Assembly: GCF_030812995.1 (NCBI RefSeq)
Contig: NZ_JAUSTT010000024.1
Coordinates: forward strand, 1-64,000
Direction of reading: 5' to 3'
Origin: Bacillus chungangensis
GTDB taxonomy: Bacteria > Bacillota > Bacilli > Bacillales > Bacillaceae_C
Length of the DNA: 64,000 bases
The stretch's first letter is position 1. Every line of letters starts with the position of its first letter. Positions 7,710 through 17,126 of this stretch are shown here, one piece after another. A model generated the notes under the pieces. It saw only the letters and a list, made by a program, of their open reading frames with translations. It had not been told where the DNA came from and did no database searches. Both the position numbers and the translations under genes were made by a program.

Positions 7710-9845
7710 CTAATGAAAATGGATCTTCCCATTTTGCCAAATCAGTTTGGCATCAAAGACTTTTTCTCCTTTTTTAAAGCCTTTAATCGTATTAGTTTCA
7801 CCTGTTTTTAACAGTTTTTTGATGTTTGCTTGGGTGATGTTCTTTCCAAGAATCTTTTTTGCAATCGTGAAGGAACAATTTGTTTTTGTATAATTGTCAC
7901 AGCCATAAAGCTTGCCTTTATCAATGACATTACCTTCACATAACGGACATTTCCCTACTGCTTTCCCTTTTGAATAGGGTGAATTTTTTTTATTTTCCTC
8001 TTCAACATGCATGCCCGTAAAATCCCAAGTCGGAGCCATCTCCATTGCATTCTGCACAATTTTTGCCGTTAATTTTTTTGTTTGTTCCATAAATGCAGCT
8101 GGCACTGCTTTGCCTTCGCCAATTTCGGCAAGACGCTGCTCCCATTTTGCTGTCATTTCAGGAGATGCTAATATATTTTCTCCGATTGCTTCGATCAGCA
8201 CCCTGCCTTTGTCTGTCGCATATACTTGGTTTTTCTTCACCTCAATATAACCGCGATCCTTCAGCATTGTAATAATACCAGCACGGGTTGCTTCTGTCCC
8301 TAACCCCTCTACTTTTTTCAACACTTTTTCTAATGCTTCATTGTCAAGATATTTTCCCGCCGTTTTCATTAATGTAATGAGCTGACCTTCCGTATATCTC
8401 TTTGGCGGCTGTGTTTTTCCTTCCTTCACCTTTACGTCACTAACGTTTCCCTGTTCTCCTTCTCGAACGATCGGCAACAGGACATCCTCTTCTTTCTCTT
8501 CTGGAAAAATGACTTTCCGCCAGCCTTCTTGTATAAGCTGCTTTCCTTTCGAAAGAAACATCGCACGTCCATCTACGACAGTCGTAATCGTTGTATAATC
8601 AAATATCGCTGCATCATAATGAGCCGCAATGAGCCGCTTAACAACAAGATCATAGATTTTCTTTTCGTCATTAGACAGCTTATTTGGATCTGTTACTTGT
8701 TCTGTTGGGATGATAGCATAATGCTCCTGTACTTTTTTGTCATCGACATAACGCTTATTGCTGCTAATTGTTTGCTTCGCTGTCGGAAAAAAAGGCTGAT
8801 ACGCTTCAAAGCTGCTTAACTTCTTTAAAACCCCAGGAAAGGTGGCTGCTTCTCCCTTCGTAACATAATTTGAATCAGAACGTGGATAGGAAACGATGCC
8901 TTTTTGGTATAGAGCTTGGAGGACATCCAATGTCTTTTTTGGTGAAAAGGCAAAAGCTTTATTTGCTGTCGCCTGTAGAGCAGATAGATTAAATAATAAC
9001 GGCGGTTGATATACTTTACGCTCTGTATTAACCTCTTTCACCTCGGCAGGTTTTTGATCACAAAAGGCAGCAATCTTGTTTGCAATCTCTGGGTCTTTTA
9101 AGCGTGAATTTTTGTCCTTTTCCCACTGTCCTTCATACGTTTTTCCATTTATGTCGAAGGCGGCTAATACTTCCCAAAAGGGCTCTGAATGAAAATGTTC
9201 GATTTCGTTTTCACGTTTGACAATAAGCGCAAGTGTCGGCGTTTGTACACGTCCCGCTGAAAAAACGGCATTCATCCCTTTTTGTTTTAATAGAATACTA
9301 TAGACTCTTGATGCATTCATGCCAACAAGCCAATCTGCACAAGCGCGTGTATAAGCTTCATAATATTTCTGTCTCGTCTCAGATTCATCTAATAAATGTT
9401 GAAATCCTTCATAAATCGCTTTTTTTGTAAGTGACGAAATCCACAGCCGCTTCATCGGTTTCCGAACACCGCTAAGATGAATCACATTTCGAATGATTAA
9501 TTCACCTTCGCGGCCTGCATCGCCCGCATGAATAATCTCTGTCACTTCACGGCTTTTCAGCAAGCGCTTGACGATATGAAATTGCTTTGCAGTCGCTTTT
9601 GAAACTTCATATTGAAAACGATCTGGAATCATTGGCAATACAGCTAACGACCACTTTTTCCAGGCTGCATCATAATAAGCCGGCTCACATAGCTGCGCTA
9701 AATGCCCAATCGCCCACGTACAATAAGCGCCGTTCGGAAACAATTCATTTGCGTCCACTTCAAGATAACCGTCTCTTTTTCTATTAGTAAACTGAGAAAC
9801 AAAAGCTAGACCTTGGTCCGGCTTTTCAGCAATAATCAATTTCAT
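7710..9845 (-). CDS. topB: DNA topoisomerase III
   Basis: This type IA topoisomerase relaxes and decatenates DNA through a transient tyrosine-DNA link. The 711-residue protein has an N-terminal Toprim domain (IIAEKPDQG at residue 4, HAGDAGREGELI near 106), the catalytic-tyrosine motif SYPRSDSNY near 315, and a C-terminal four-cysteine zinc ribbon (CPLC to CDNYTKTNC). The length matches Bacillus TopB. An AAGGAG site precedes the ATG. It is a single gene with no obvious operon partner. Confidence 0.95.
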   Translation of the reverse strand: MKLIIAEKPDQGLAFVSQFTNRKRDGYLEVDANELFPNGAYCTWAIGHLAQLCEPAYYDAAWKKWSLAVLPMIPDRFQYEVSKATAKQFHIVKRLLKSREVTEIIHAGDAGREGELIIRNVIHLSGVRKPMKRLWISSLTKKAIYEGFQHLLDESETRQKYYEAYTRACADWLVGMNASRVYSILLKQKGMNAVFSAGRVQTPTLALIVKRENEIEHFHSEPFWEVLAAFDINGKTYEGQWEKDKNSRLKDPEIANKIAAFCDQKPAEVKEVNTERKVYQPPLLFNLSALQATANKAFAFSPKKTLDVLQALYQKGIVSYPRSDSNYVTKGEAATFPGVLKKLSSFEAYQPFFPTAKQTISSNKRYVDDKKVQEHYAIIPTEQVTDPNKLSNDEKKIYDLVVKRLIAAHYDAAIFDYTTITTVVDGRAMFLSKGKQLIQEGWRKVIFPEEKEEDVLLPIVREGEQGNVSDVKVKEGKTQPPKRYTEGQLITLMKTAGKYLDNEALEKVLKKVEGLGTEATRAGIITMLKDRGYIEVKKNQVYATDKGRVLIEAIGENILASPEMTAKWEQRLAEIGEGKAVPAAFMEQTKKLTAKIVQNAMEMAPTWDFTGMHVEEENKKNSPYSKGKAVGKCPLCEGNVIDKGKLYGCDNYTKTNCSFTIAKKILGKNITQANIKKLLKTGETNTIKGFKKGEKVFDAKLIWQNGKIHFH

Positions 9846-10133
9846 GTTGCTAGCTCCTTGGTCAATATATTCCTAGTCTAAATGCGAGATTTTTTTAACA
9901 TAGTTCACTTTTGGCTTCCTTTATCATATCATAGGAATATTAAAGACAGAGGGCTTCCTGTTCTCCGTCTTTTGTGATAATTACATTGTTATAAGGAATT
10001 AGGGCTTCTTGAAATGAAATATGAACAACCCTTATTGCACTTTAACTGACACTGCAAAATAATCATGTTATTTAATACTTTCAATGGTCAACTTGCAATC
10101 GATTATTGCTGTTGGCATTTAAATCCTTACTTA
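9846..10133. other. Intergenic region upstream of topB
   Basis: This AT-rich region has no supportable gene. It contains one imperfect hairpin, AAAGAC-AGAG to CTC-CGTCTTT (9942-9974), which may terminate transcription between the HXXEE gene and topB. Confidence 0.4.
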
Positions 10134-10634
10134 TTATGTAAATAATTTAGATATTACTAGAAAAATAATGATAATAGGCCCCATCGCAAGAACGCTTATC
10201 CCTAAATATACAGCTGCCATTTTTGGGGTAATAGATTTATTTTTTATATACAAAAACAAAGTATAAAATGTGAAAGGCATCATGAGGATCACAGCAGAAA
10301 GCAATCCTGGAACATATTTTCTAAATAGAAAAAATTGTCCCAAATGAGTCAAACTATTAATAAACAATAAACTGTTGCAAAGGATCATTAAATGAAATGT
10401 TATATTGCTTTGTTTTCGATACGCGAAGAAGATAATGACAGCTCCCGCTAATGTGAGTAAAATCATCGCAAACGCTAACGTTTCAAATCGATAAAAATTT
10501 TTTATGAATGCAAACTTCCTGTCATTTGTAAAGGTCTTAACCCAATCTTCTAATAACCATAATTCTTCTAGATTATGAATCGCAAAAATAATCGGAAGCA
10601 GCCAAAGAATTTTATAAGGACTCAAACTTTTCAT
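10134..10634 (-). CDS. HXXEE domain membrane protein
   Basis: The predicted 166-residue membrane protein has about five hydrophobic segments. Near the N-terminus it carries HNLEE, the motif that names the HXXEE family, followed by a LLEDW stretch. Family function is unknown. A frame extends to 10682, but the ATG at 10634 follows AAAGGGTGA at good spacing, while the outer ATG directly abuts its purine run. It has no obvious operon partner. Confidence 0.7.
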   Translation of the reverse strand: MKSLSPYKILWLLPIIFAIHNLEELWLLEDWVKTFTNDRKFAFIKNFYRFETLAFAMILLTLAGAVIIFFAYRKQSNITFHLMILCNSLLFINSLTHLGQFFLFRKYVPGLLSAVILMMPFTFYTLFLYIKNKSITPKMAAVYLGISVLAMGPIIIIFLVISKLFT

Positions 10635-10934
10635 ATGGTCACCCTTTGCTTCGCTGTTTGGCATTTTTTTCAAAATGAGCATTCCCTTCTAAATAATAAA
10701 AGTGAAAAAATCTAATCTATTTTTTATCGCAGTCAATTATTATGAATTGTTTATATAACATTTTTTAGCGAAATATGTTTGTCTAAAGTAACAGTAACCA
10801 ATGCTCCTCCTTTGGATACGAAACTAGTATTTTTGGACGTAGTCCACTTTTTTCCAAAATAGAATAGTTATGTACAACATATTTATAGGCGGATTCTTCC
10901 TCCTGATTACCAATTGTTATATTTAGTCATAATA
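10635..10934. other. Intergenic region upstream of the HXXEE gene
   Basis: The region is AT-rich with no supportable coding sequence. The promoter of the HXXEE gene presumably lies here, but no convincing -35/-10 pair was identified. Confidence 0.3.
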
Positions 10935-11148
10935 TGACATCCATCAGTGAAGGTCCTTAATCCCTCACTAACGTAACATCCTCGATAAAGAAAATCATTT
11001 TTTACGTGCAAAGCTAATTCAAGAAGCTTTCTTATCCTGTCGGTCCGAAACAATCGGATATTTACTTTCAGTTATTCCCCACTTAACGCTTCTGTTTCCT
11101 CTAACCCCCTGGTTTTGGGGTCTTGACTTTCCAGTTAAATGTAGAAAA
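10935..11148 (+). repeat. Hairpin repeat family, degenerate copy
   Basis: A diverged member of the family described at 14498-14841. The opening CCATCAGTGA, the internal block CTTATCCTGTCGGTCCGAA, the ATCGGATATTTACT segment, the closing CCCC/GGGG stem and the tail TTTCCAGTTAAATGTAG are all recognisable. Open frames here are artefacts of the element. Confidence 0.7.
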
Positions 11149-11180
11149 AAAGACAGATGTGTATCATCTCTGTCTTTTTT
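11149..11180 (-). terminator. Terminator hairpin after the epimerase gene
   Basis: An AAAGACAGA / TCTGTCTTT stem with an 11-base loop is flanked by A- and T-runs. It lies downstream of the minus-strand epimerase gene ending at 11305, directly beside the tail of a hairpin repeat. Confidence 0.7.
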
Positions 11181-11304
11181 ATGTTTGCATCGCTTTAGAG
11201 ACCCCAAATTGTTAGATTTCAGTTGAGGAAATAACCTATATCCGACATAAAGCAAGGGATGTCATTGATAGTACTTAGTTTTTTTTATTTCATCTAAGCC
11301 CATT

Positions 11305-12204
11305 TCATTGATTCATACGATAAAAATCAAGAATATCCTTTAGAGATGTCTCAAATGGAATAACTGGTTTCCAGCCTAATTCTATAAGTTTTAAAGTCTT
11401 GATTTCAACCAGCTGTTCTATCTCATTCTTTACTTTTGTTTGTATCTTAAAATCAACAGCTGTTAAAGCCTTAAAACCGTCGATGATTTCTTTTAACGAA
11501 CGGCTCTTTCCTGAAGCAATCTCATATATTTCTCCAGATTCTCCCTTTGTCAAAAGAATTTCATAAGCACATAAAGCATCTCTGACATCGAGAAAATCAC
11601 GCTGGGAATGGAGGTTGTTAACTTTAAGCATTTTTTCCCCTTCATTTATTTCCATGTCAACGATTTTTTTTGCAAAAATTGAACAAACTCCATTTGAGAA
11701 TCCAGGTCCTATTAAATTGGATGGTTTGGCAATCACAATATCCATATTATATAAAACTTCCCAAGATTTCGCGATTAAAACTTGAAGCGTTTTGCTTAAA
11801 CTATAAGGATGAAGAAGAGTAGACATGTCTTCTGGATAAAATTGGAGTGCTGAACCAACAACGACTATTTTACATGAGGGATTTTCATAACGAATCTCAT
11901 CGATTAAATATGCTGTTGACATCACATTTGCTTCTAATGATGAAATAGGGTCAAGCCAAGATTGTGCAACGTTATTTTGCCCTGCTAAATGGAGAAGATA
12001 TTGAGGTTTTATTTTTTTAACTAGACTTTTCACTTGGTTTTTATTTGCAAGGTCGCAAAATTCAATTTGAATATCGTTATTTACATCTATTTTTTTTCTT
12101 GAAACAGCAGCAACATTAAATCCTGCCTTCAAAAAATGGTTGCATGCATGCTTACCTGTAAATCCACTCGCTCCTGTAATTAACATTTTCGGGTGTTCGT
12201 TCAA
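11305..12204 (-). CDS. NAD-dependent epimerase/dehydratase (GDP-mannose dehydratase-like)
   Basis: The 299-residue short-chain dehydrogenase of the extended nucleotide-sugar type shows an N-terminal NAD(P) site GASGFTGKH and the catalytic YxxxK as YSLSK near residue 145. The C-terminal substrate region resembles GDP-4-keto-6-deoxy-mannose reductases and 4,6-dehydratases. The start is a TTG with a GGATG site 9 bases upstream; an ATG six codons inside is the alternative. It lies at the distal end of the spore-glycan locus and probably makes an unusual deoxy sugar. The substrate is undetermined. Confidence 0.75.
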   Translation of the reverse strand: MNEHPKMLITGASGFTGKHACNHFLKAGFNVAAVSRKKIDVNNDIQIEFCDLANKNQVKSLVKKIKPQYLLHLAGQNNVAQSWLDPISSLEANVMSTAYLIDEIRYENPSCKIVVVGSALQFYPEDMSTLLHPYSLSKTLQVLIAKSWEVLYNMDIVIAKPSNLIGPGFSNGVCSIFAKKIVDMEINEGEKMLKVNNLHSQRDFLDVRDALCAYEILLTKGESGEIYEIASGKSRSLKEIIDGFKALTAVDFKIQTKVKNEIEQLVEIKTLKLIELGWKPVIPFETSLKDILDFYRMNQ

Positions 12205-12742
12205 TTCATTTCACATCCATTTCACTCACATCTCTTGATCAGTCCGAAGTGGGATTTCTTTTATGATCGATTTTTATGACGAAGAAAAATTGATCTGATC
12301 TTATTTTTAAAGCTGCAAACCAATTCAAACATCAATATAGGACTCTAGCAATATCATGTAATTACTATGAAAAAAATTATTTCATAGCTTTTGCCAGCAG
12401 CGAATGCAATTTTCTTTTAGTGGACACTTAGATGATGATGAAAAACAAATAATCAAATGTGAACAATTTTTTCTAAAATAATGGGTTATGGTATAAGATG
12501 GCTAGGTTGCTTAGAATAAAGCAGATACTTTTTAGTTTCATTTAATCACCTAATTGAACCCCTCCTAATGAGAAGCTAGGAGAAAATAAAGCTGCTATTA
12601 CGGTACATATAAGATACTGTTCAATTCCAATAAGAGCTGAACATCCGAGAAACGAAAAATAATTCGTGGGGAACCGATTCCTCAAATAAAAGAGATTAAA
12701 TCGATTATATTTGTATACACAGCTCCCCACCTTGAATGACAT
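12205..12742. other. Intergenic region in the glycan locus
   Basis: I see no gene here. A weak inverted repeat, GTGGGGA to TCCCCAC (about 12674-12733), is the only structure. A 66-codon open frame across it shows no protein-like features. Confidence 0.35.
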
Positions 12743-13726
12743 CTAATCTAAAAAATGACCTTCAATAAGCATTTGCTTGATTTCCGCTTTTGTCATTAAA
12801 ATATCATGAGAACTATAGCTTTTTGTTTTAATAGGCTTGCAGTTAGAATAAGATTGCCTTAATCCTGGAATGTCTACCGTAGGAAGCACAATAAAATAGT
12901 CTTTATTGTATACGACCGTATGAGCGATTTCATTGTCGGAAATAAGTACTTCATGGAGTTTTTCTCCTGGTCTAGATCCGCATTCGACAATGCTGACATC
13001 TTTTCCATTCTCTTCGATTAAAACTTCAGCCAAATCGATAATTCTGCATGCGGGTGAGTTCATGACAAAGATTTCTCCACCTTTACCATCATTTGCCGCT
13101 TTTAATAATAGTTTCATTGTATGCTGCGGATTTAAGAAAAAACGAGTCATTCTTTTATCGGTAATGTTAATCTGATTCTTCTCTTTTATTTGTTTCATAA
13201 ATAAATGAAGTACACTTCCACTTGTCCCTAGGACATTCCCACCTCTTACACAAATAAATTTCGTATCTGAATTTATTTGATTAGCGTGAACCATCAGCCT
13301 TTCACCAAGCGCTTTTGTCATACCGTAGAAATTTGCCGGATCTGCTGCTTTATCAGTTGATACATTAATTACTTTTTTCACACCATTTTCTATTGCAGCT
13401 TCAATCACGTTTTGGGTGCCTGTGACGTTTGTTTTCAACGCCTCAAGAGGTTGTATTTCACAAACGGGAACATGTTTTAGCGCAGCTAAATGAAATACAT
13501 AGTCTACATCTTTAAGAGCTGTGATCAATGATTCTTTTTCTCGAATATCCCCAATACAAAAACTTAACCTAGGGTCATCTATATCTCTTCTCATCTGTAC
13601 TTGACTATTTTCATTTCTGGAAAAAACGATGATTTTTTTAGGGTTGAGGGATAATAATTGATGTATAAGTTCATATCCCCATGAACCTGTACCGCCAGTA
13701 ACTAAAATAACAGCATTATTAAGCAT
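12743..13726 (-). CDS. UDP-GlcNAc 4,6-dehydratase-type polysaccharide biosynthesis protein
   Basis: The 327-residue extended SDR resembles the PseB/FnlA/CapE group, which dehydrates UDP-N-acetylglucosamine to 4-keto-6-deoxy sugars. Visible motifs are the nucleotide site TGGTGSWG (residue 9), FHLAALKHVPVCE near 82, STDKAADPANFYGMTK near 122 (catalytic Lys in YGMTK), and GGNVLGTSGS. Length matches PseB. A TAGGAGG site precedes the ATG, and the upstream DUF1796 gene ends 19 bases away, so the two form an operon. It likely supplies a deoxy-amino sugar for the surface glycan. Confidence 0.85.
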   Translation of the reverse strand: MLNNAVILVTGGTGSWGYELIHQLLSLNPKKIIVFSRNENSQVQMRRDIDDPRLSFCIGDIREKESLITALKDVDYVFHLAALKHVPVCEIQPLEALKTNVTGTQNVIEAAIENGVKKVINVSTDKAADPANFYGMTKALGERLMVHANQINSDTKFICVRGGNVLGTSGSVLHLFMKQIKEKNQINITDKRMTRFFLNPQHTMKLLLKAANDGKGGEIFVMNSPACRIIDLAEVLIEENGKDVSIVECGSRPGEKLHEVLISDNEIAHTVVYNKDYFIVLPTVDIPGLRQSYSNCKPIKTKSYSSHDILMTKAEIKQMLIEGHFLD

Positions 13727-13745
13727 ATACTTTGCCTCCTAAAAT

Positions 13746-14369
13746 CTAAACACTTATGGTAACTTCATCCAGCATGGCTTGCCAATAATGATGATTACCT
13801 TCCCATTTATCTTCATTTGGCAGTTCAACGGCGCAAACTCTCTCTAAAGGCCAATCTTTTTCGATCATGCCGCCGACATTCGTATGATTGACAAGAAGAA
13901 TGCGAAAATCGTTTTTTACTAATGATGATAAAATCGATTCAAGTTCTAAAATATCTTCAAAAGTACCTTCTGTTCTAACGAAAAGCACGCGCTTGCTGGT
14001 GTTCATTTTTTCCAAAAATCGACGAATACGTCTGTCATATTTTTCCTTTACTTCAGGATAAGTAGCTAAATGAGTAAGTGTATTCCTATCTGCTGGAAAA
14101 TCGTGATTAGAAACCATATGATAAGCATCATCCGATACACAAATATTGTCATCCGCATATCCAATGATTCTTAAATTGGGCAAATCCATAAAGCCGACAA
14201 ATCGATTCCGCAAAAGACGATTGACATCTGACAAAGCCGGAGATGCTATCCAGTCCAGCACCCCTGAAAAAGGCCTTAAATTATTCTTTTTAAGCTGAAT
14301 CGATGCTAAACAAAGATCCCCTAAACTAAAAATTGCATCATAATTGCCTTTTATATCTTCCAAGCTCAT
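13746..14369 (-). CDS. DUF1796 family putative papain-like cysteine peptidase
   Basis: The 207-residue protein matches the DUF1796 pattern: YDAIFSLGDLCLASIQLKKN at the N-terminus with the candidate nucleophile Cys in GDLC, then PFSGVLDWI. Downstream are a conserved HDFP segment and RVLFVRTE near residue 118. Members are predicted cysteine-peptidase-fold proteins of unknown activity. It is placed 19 bases before the UDP-sugar dehydratase gene, with an AAGGGAGG ribosome site, so a part in the glycan locus is likely. The biochemical role is unknown. Confidence 0.75.
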   Translation of the reverse strand: MSLEDIKGNYDAIFSLGDLCLASIQLKKNNLRPFSGVLDWIASPALSDVNRLLRNRFVGFMDLPNLRIIGYADDNICVSDDAYHMVSNHDFPADRNTLTHLATYPEVKEKYDRRIRRFLEKMNTSKRVLFVRTEGTFEDILELESILSSLVKNDFRILLVNHTNVGGMIEKDWPLERVCAVELPNEDKWEGNHHYWQAMLDEVTISV

Positions 14370-14497
14370 TTTTAAGCCTCCCTTGCACGATGTAGTCTCC
14401 TAAGTGCATTTTCTATAAACAATCAATCGACGATTTTCGCTAAAGTTTTTTAGATATCACTTTTCTTCTCATTTGTTATCATCAGTCACAAGCAGGG

Positions 14498-14841
14498 ATA
14501 AAGTGAAACTTCCATCAGTGAAGATTTTCTCTTATCCCCCACTGATAAGGAGTAGAACAAAGGCTAAGATCTCAGGCGTCCTCGAAAAGGAAACCGCTTT
14601 TCTTCGTGCGATGTATCGCTGCCGAAGCTTTCCTTGTCCTGTTGCAACGCTTTTGTGACCGACATCTTCGAAAAAGAAGAGCACTTTTTCTTCGTGCGAT
14701 ACTGATTCAAGAAGCTTTCCTTATCCTGTCGGCCCGAACCAATAGGACATTTGACTTGCAGTTATCCCCCACCTAGTGCTTCTGATTCCCTCTTACTCCC
14801 CGAGGTGGGGGTCTTGACTCGCCAATTAGATGTGGGATAAA
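14498..14841 (+). repeat. Hairpin repeat family, longest copy
   Basis: The element begins ATAAAGTGAAACTTCCATCA and ends AGATGTGGGATAAA. Parts in order: a first hairpin (imperfect here: ATCAGTGAAG / CCCCCACTGAT); ACAAAGGC; two modules of the form TCGAAAA(A)G...CTTTT(T)CTTCGTGCGAT; GTTGCAACGCTTTTGT; CTTATCCTGTCGGCCCGAACC; then a long closing stem (TGCAGT-CCCCCACCT to AGGTGGGGG-ACT). It has no coding capacity. It lies between the DUF1796 gene and the next epimerase. Comparable copies occur at 35503, 38219, 42459 and 48736. Confidence 0.85.
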
Positions 14842-14981
14842 TAACTCTACTCCTTTTTAGTTGTTACCATATTAAATGCATAGAAATTTAAAATGATAGG
14901 GCAAAAAACTACTATTTTTAAAAATAGTCATTTGCACAAGGCTATTATGATAGTGAAAAACAAAATAAGATAATGAATCAT

Positions 14982-15036
14982 AAAAGAAGCTAATGGAAAA
15001 TGCTTTCAGTGATTTCACATTAGCTTCTTTTATAAT
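14982..15036 (-). terminator. Terminator after the epimerase at 15070-15996
   Basis: Long arms AAAAGAAGCTAATG and CATTAGCTTCTTTT flank a loop of about 21 bases. It lies 35 bases downstream of the minus-strand epimerase stop and can act in both directions. Confidence 0.75.
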
Positions 15037-15069
15037 AGTGAAACAATATTGCCATTTTTAATAAGTGAT

Positions 15070-15996
15070 TCACGAAAGAAATGGGTGATTCCGTGAGTAA
15101 GTATACGTTTCTTTCAATCCTTTAAACATTTTGACTTGCGGCTCCCATTCCAGCAATTCTTGTGCTTTCTTATTATGGAGGCAACTGTGTTTAATATCAC
15201 CGGCCCTTGCTTCGGTATTGATAGAATGAATGTTGGAACCATGAATTTGTGTCAACATTTTTAATAAATGATTTACCGATGTTCTCTGTGCCGTACTTAC
15301 TTGAATAATTTCCTGATGTCCTCCTTCCACAGCAGCTAAATTTGCTCGGACGACATCCTTCACAAATATAAAATCACGTGTTTGCTCACCATTGCCGTGG
15401 ATACTTACAGGCATTCCTTTATTCATTCTGTCTAAAAAGACTGCAATTACTCCCCCTTCTCCTTTGGCTGATTGTCTCGGGCCATAGACGTTGGCATAAC
15501 GAAGAATGGTATAGGATAATCCGTAAAGCCTACCAAATAAACGGATATAAGACTCTGCTGTCAATTTAGATAAACCATAATAAGAAATAGGTACTGGCAA
15601 GTCTTCTTCCGTTACCATATCTTTTTGTATATTTCCATATACCGCAGAAGTAGAAGCAAAAATTATTTTTTGGACAGAAGCCTGTTGGCAAGCCTCCAAT
15701 ATATTAATAGTTCCGTTAATATTTACATCTGCATCATATTTTGGATCGAGGATAGACTTTCCCACATCGGCCTGAGCAGCTAAATGAAATACGACATCAG
15801 GCTTTTCCCGTAAAATCATTTCCTTTGTATCATTGCTGCATATATCAAGGTGATGAATAACAGCGAGCCGATGTATATTGTGTATATTGCCGGAAATCAT
15901 GTTATCCAATACATGTACGTCAGCACCTTTCAAAATAAGTTCTTCGACGAGATGAGAGCCAATAAAGCCAGCTCCTCCAGTTACAACAGCCTTCAT
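15070..15996 (-). CDS. NAD-dependent UDP-sugar epimerase (GalE-like)
   Basis: The extended SDR of about 308 residues has the NAD site TGGAGFIGSH at residue 7, the FHLAAQADVG motif near 72, a serine-rich FASTSAVYG near 115, catalytic YYGLSK near 143, and RYANVYGPRQ near 168. These fit UDP-glucose/UDP-N-acetylglucosamine 4-epimerases. The gene opens with three consecutive ATGs; the third has the best spacing from the GAGGAG site and begins MKAVVTGG. It ends with its own terminator and belongs to the glycan locus. Exact substrate not readable. Confidence 0.82.
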   Translation of the reverse strand: MKAVVTGGAGFIGSHLVEELILKGADVHVLDNMISGNIHNIHRLAVIHHLDICSNDTKEMILREKPDVVFHLAAQADVGKSILDPKYDADVNINGTINILEACQQASVQKIIFASTSAVYGNIQKDMVTEEDLPVPISYYGLSKLTAESYIRLFGRLYGLSYTILRYANVYGPRQSAKGEGGVIAVFLDRMNKGMPVSIHGNGEQTRDFIFVKDVVRANLAAVEGGHQEIIQVSTAQRTSVNHLLKMLTQIHGSNIHSINTEARAGDIKHSCLHNKKAQELLEWEPQVKMFKGLKETYTYSRNHPFLS

Positions 15997-16097
15997 CATC
16001 ATTCTCCTCTTATACGTTTTTTAGTATCGTATGTTGGATAAATGAAATTGGCACAAAACAACTTCCTAGTATAATAAGAAATAGATTTGTTCTAGTA

Positions 16098-16139
16098 AAC
16101 TCGGTGTCTTGACTTTCTCAGTTAAATGTAGGGAAAAAA
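16098..16139 (+). repeat. Tail fragment of the hairpin repeat family
   Basis: Only the 3' tail is present: GTGTCTTGACTTTCTCAGTTAAATGTAGGGAAAAAAA resembles the GGTCTTGACTCGCCAATTAGATGTGGGATAAA end of the longest copy. It abuts a terminator hairpin, as the tail at 11148 does. Confidence 0.55.
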
Positions 16140-16163
16140 ACTCGCTGATTGTTTTCAGCGAGT
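16140..16163 (-). terminator. Terminator overlapping the end of the 49-residue-repeat gene
   Basis: A perfect stem ACTCGCTGA / TCAGCGAGT with a 6-base loop is followed on the minus strand by a T-run. The TGA stop codon of the minus-strand gene lies within the stem. Confidence 0.8.
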
Positions 16164-17126
16164 TAATGTTGGAAATAATTTATTATAAAATTTAGCTTGC
16201 ATCGGTTTAAATATCCTCGTTATAGTCGGGTCTGGAAGGACATATTTTTCAGATATTGAGGTTTTTATTTTATCCCAAACCTGATGATCAACAAATACTT
16301 CTCTTGTTGATGAAGTAGAAAACAAAGTGTCATAAGATCTACTGCTCATTCGTTTAAAAATATGAGCAGCAGCGGGGTTAGGGACGACATAATCCTTAGG
16401 TACAGATGCTTTAATTCGTTCCCAGACCTGATCATCGACAAATACTTCTTGCATTGATGAAGTCGAAAACAATGATTTATAGTTTTCACTGCTCATTGGT
16501 TTAAAGATACGAGTGCTGACTGGATTGGGAAGGACATAATTCTTTGGAACTGAAACTTTAATTTTCTCCCAAACTTGATCATCGACAAAAACTTTTTGCG
16601 TTGATGATATGGAAAATAATGAGTCATAGTGTTCACTGCTCATTGGTTTAAAGATACGAGTGGAGACAGGATTGGGAAGAACATATTCCTTTGGAACAGA
16701 AGCTATAATTCGTTTCCAAACTTGATGATCAACAAATACTTTTTGGGTTGATGAAATAGAAAACAGTGAATCGTAGCATTCGCTGCTCATCGGTTTAAAA
16801 ATTTCAATGCTGACAGGATTAGGAATTGCATAGTTTTCAGGTACTGAAGTTTGAATTCGTTCCCAAACCTGGTTATCAACAAATACTTCAGAAATTGTTG
16901 TTGGAAGCAATGGCAAAGAATCATTAATAGTACTATCCTTGAGTGATTCAAAACTTTTTTTATGATTGTGAGATTCTAACGAATGTTTATATTTGGTTGA
17001 TTCTATCGTATTTTTTTGAATCGCACCATCACGAGAATGCTCTTGTTTTCGTTTCCAATTCAGAAGCTTATTCCACCACCGCGCTCCAAGCCAAAAATCT
17101 TTAAAGAATGTTTTCAGTCGAGACAT
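16155..17126 (-). CDS. Unrecognised protein with five 49-residue repeats
   Basis: The 323-residue protein has a basic N-terminal region rich in aromatic residues (LKTFFKDFWLGARWW), a charged linker, and then five tandem repeats of 49 residues starting near residues 81, 130, 179, 228 and 277. Each has the plan VFVDxQVWxxI, a P-x-x-Y, (I/L)PNPxS, IFKPMSSE, Y(D/K)SLFSxSS. No signal peptide or membrane segment is visible. The ATG at 17126 has AAGGA 8 bases upstream and overlaps the end of the glycosyltransferase gene, so the two are coupled. I do not recognise a family. Its place between glycosyltransferase and epimerase genes suggests a surface or assembly role. Confidence 0.75.
   Translation of the reverse strand: MSRLKTFFKDFWLGARWWNKLLNWKRKQEHSRDGAIQKNTIESTKYKHSLESHNHKKSFESLKDSTINDSLPLLPTTISEVFVDNQVWERIQTSVPENYAIPNPVSIEIFKPMSSECYDSLFSISSTQKVFVDHQVWKRIIASVPKEYVLPNPVSTRIFKPMSSEHYDSLFSISSTQKVFVDDQVWEKIKVSVPKNYVLPNPVSTRIFKPMSSENYKSLFSTSSMQEVFVDDQVWERIKASVPKDYVVPNPAAAHIFKRMSSRSYDTLFSTSSTREVFVDHQVWDKIKTSISEKYVLPDPTITRIFKPMQAKFYNKLFPTLTR

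Noticed and set aside
10935-11255. Short open frames across the hairpin repeat copies (here and at 14473, 23588, 35537, 38224)
   Set aside because: They are read-through of the repeat sequence and share the same peptide segments only because the DNA is repeated. No start signals or family features are seen.
12542-12742. 66-codon minus-strand open frame upstream of the epimerase gene
   Set aside because: The composition does not look like protein, there is no ribosome site, and it crosses a weak inverted repeat.
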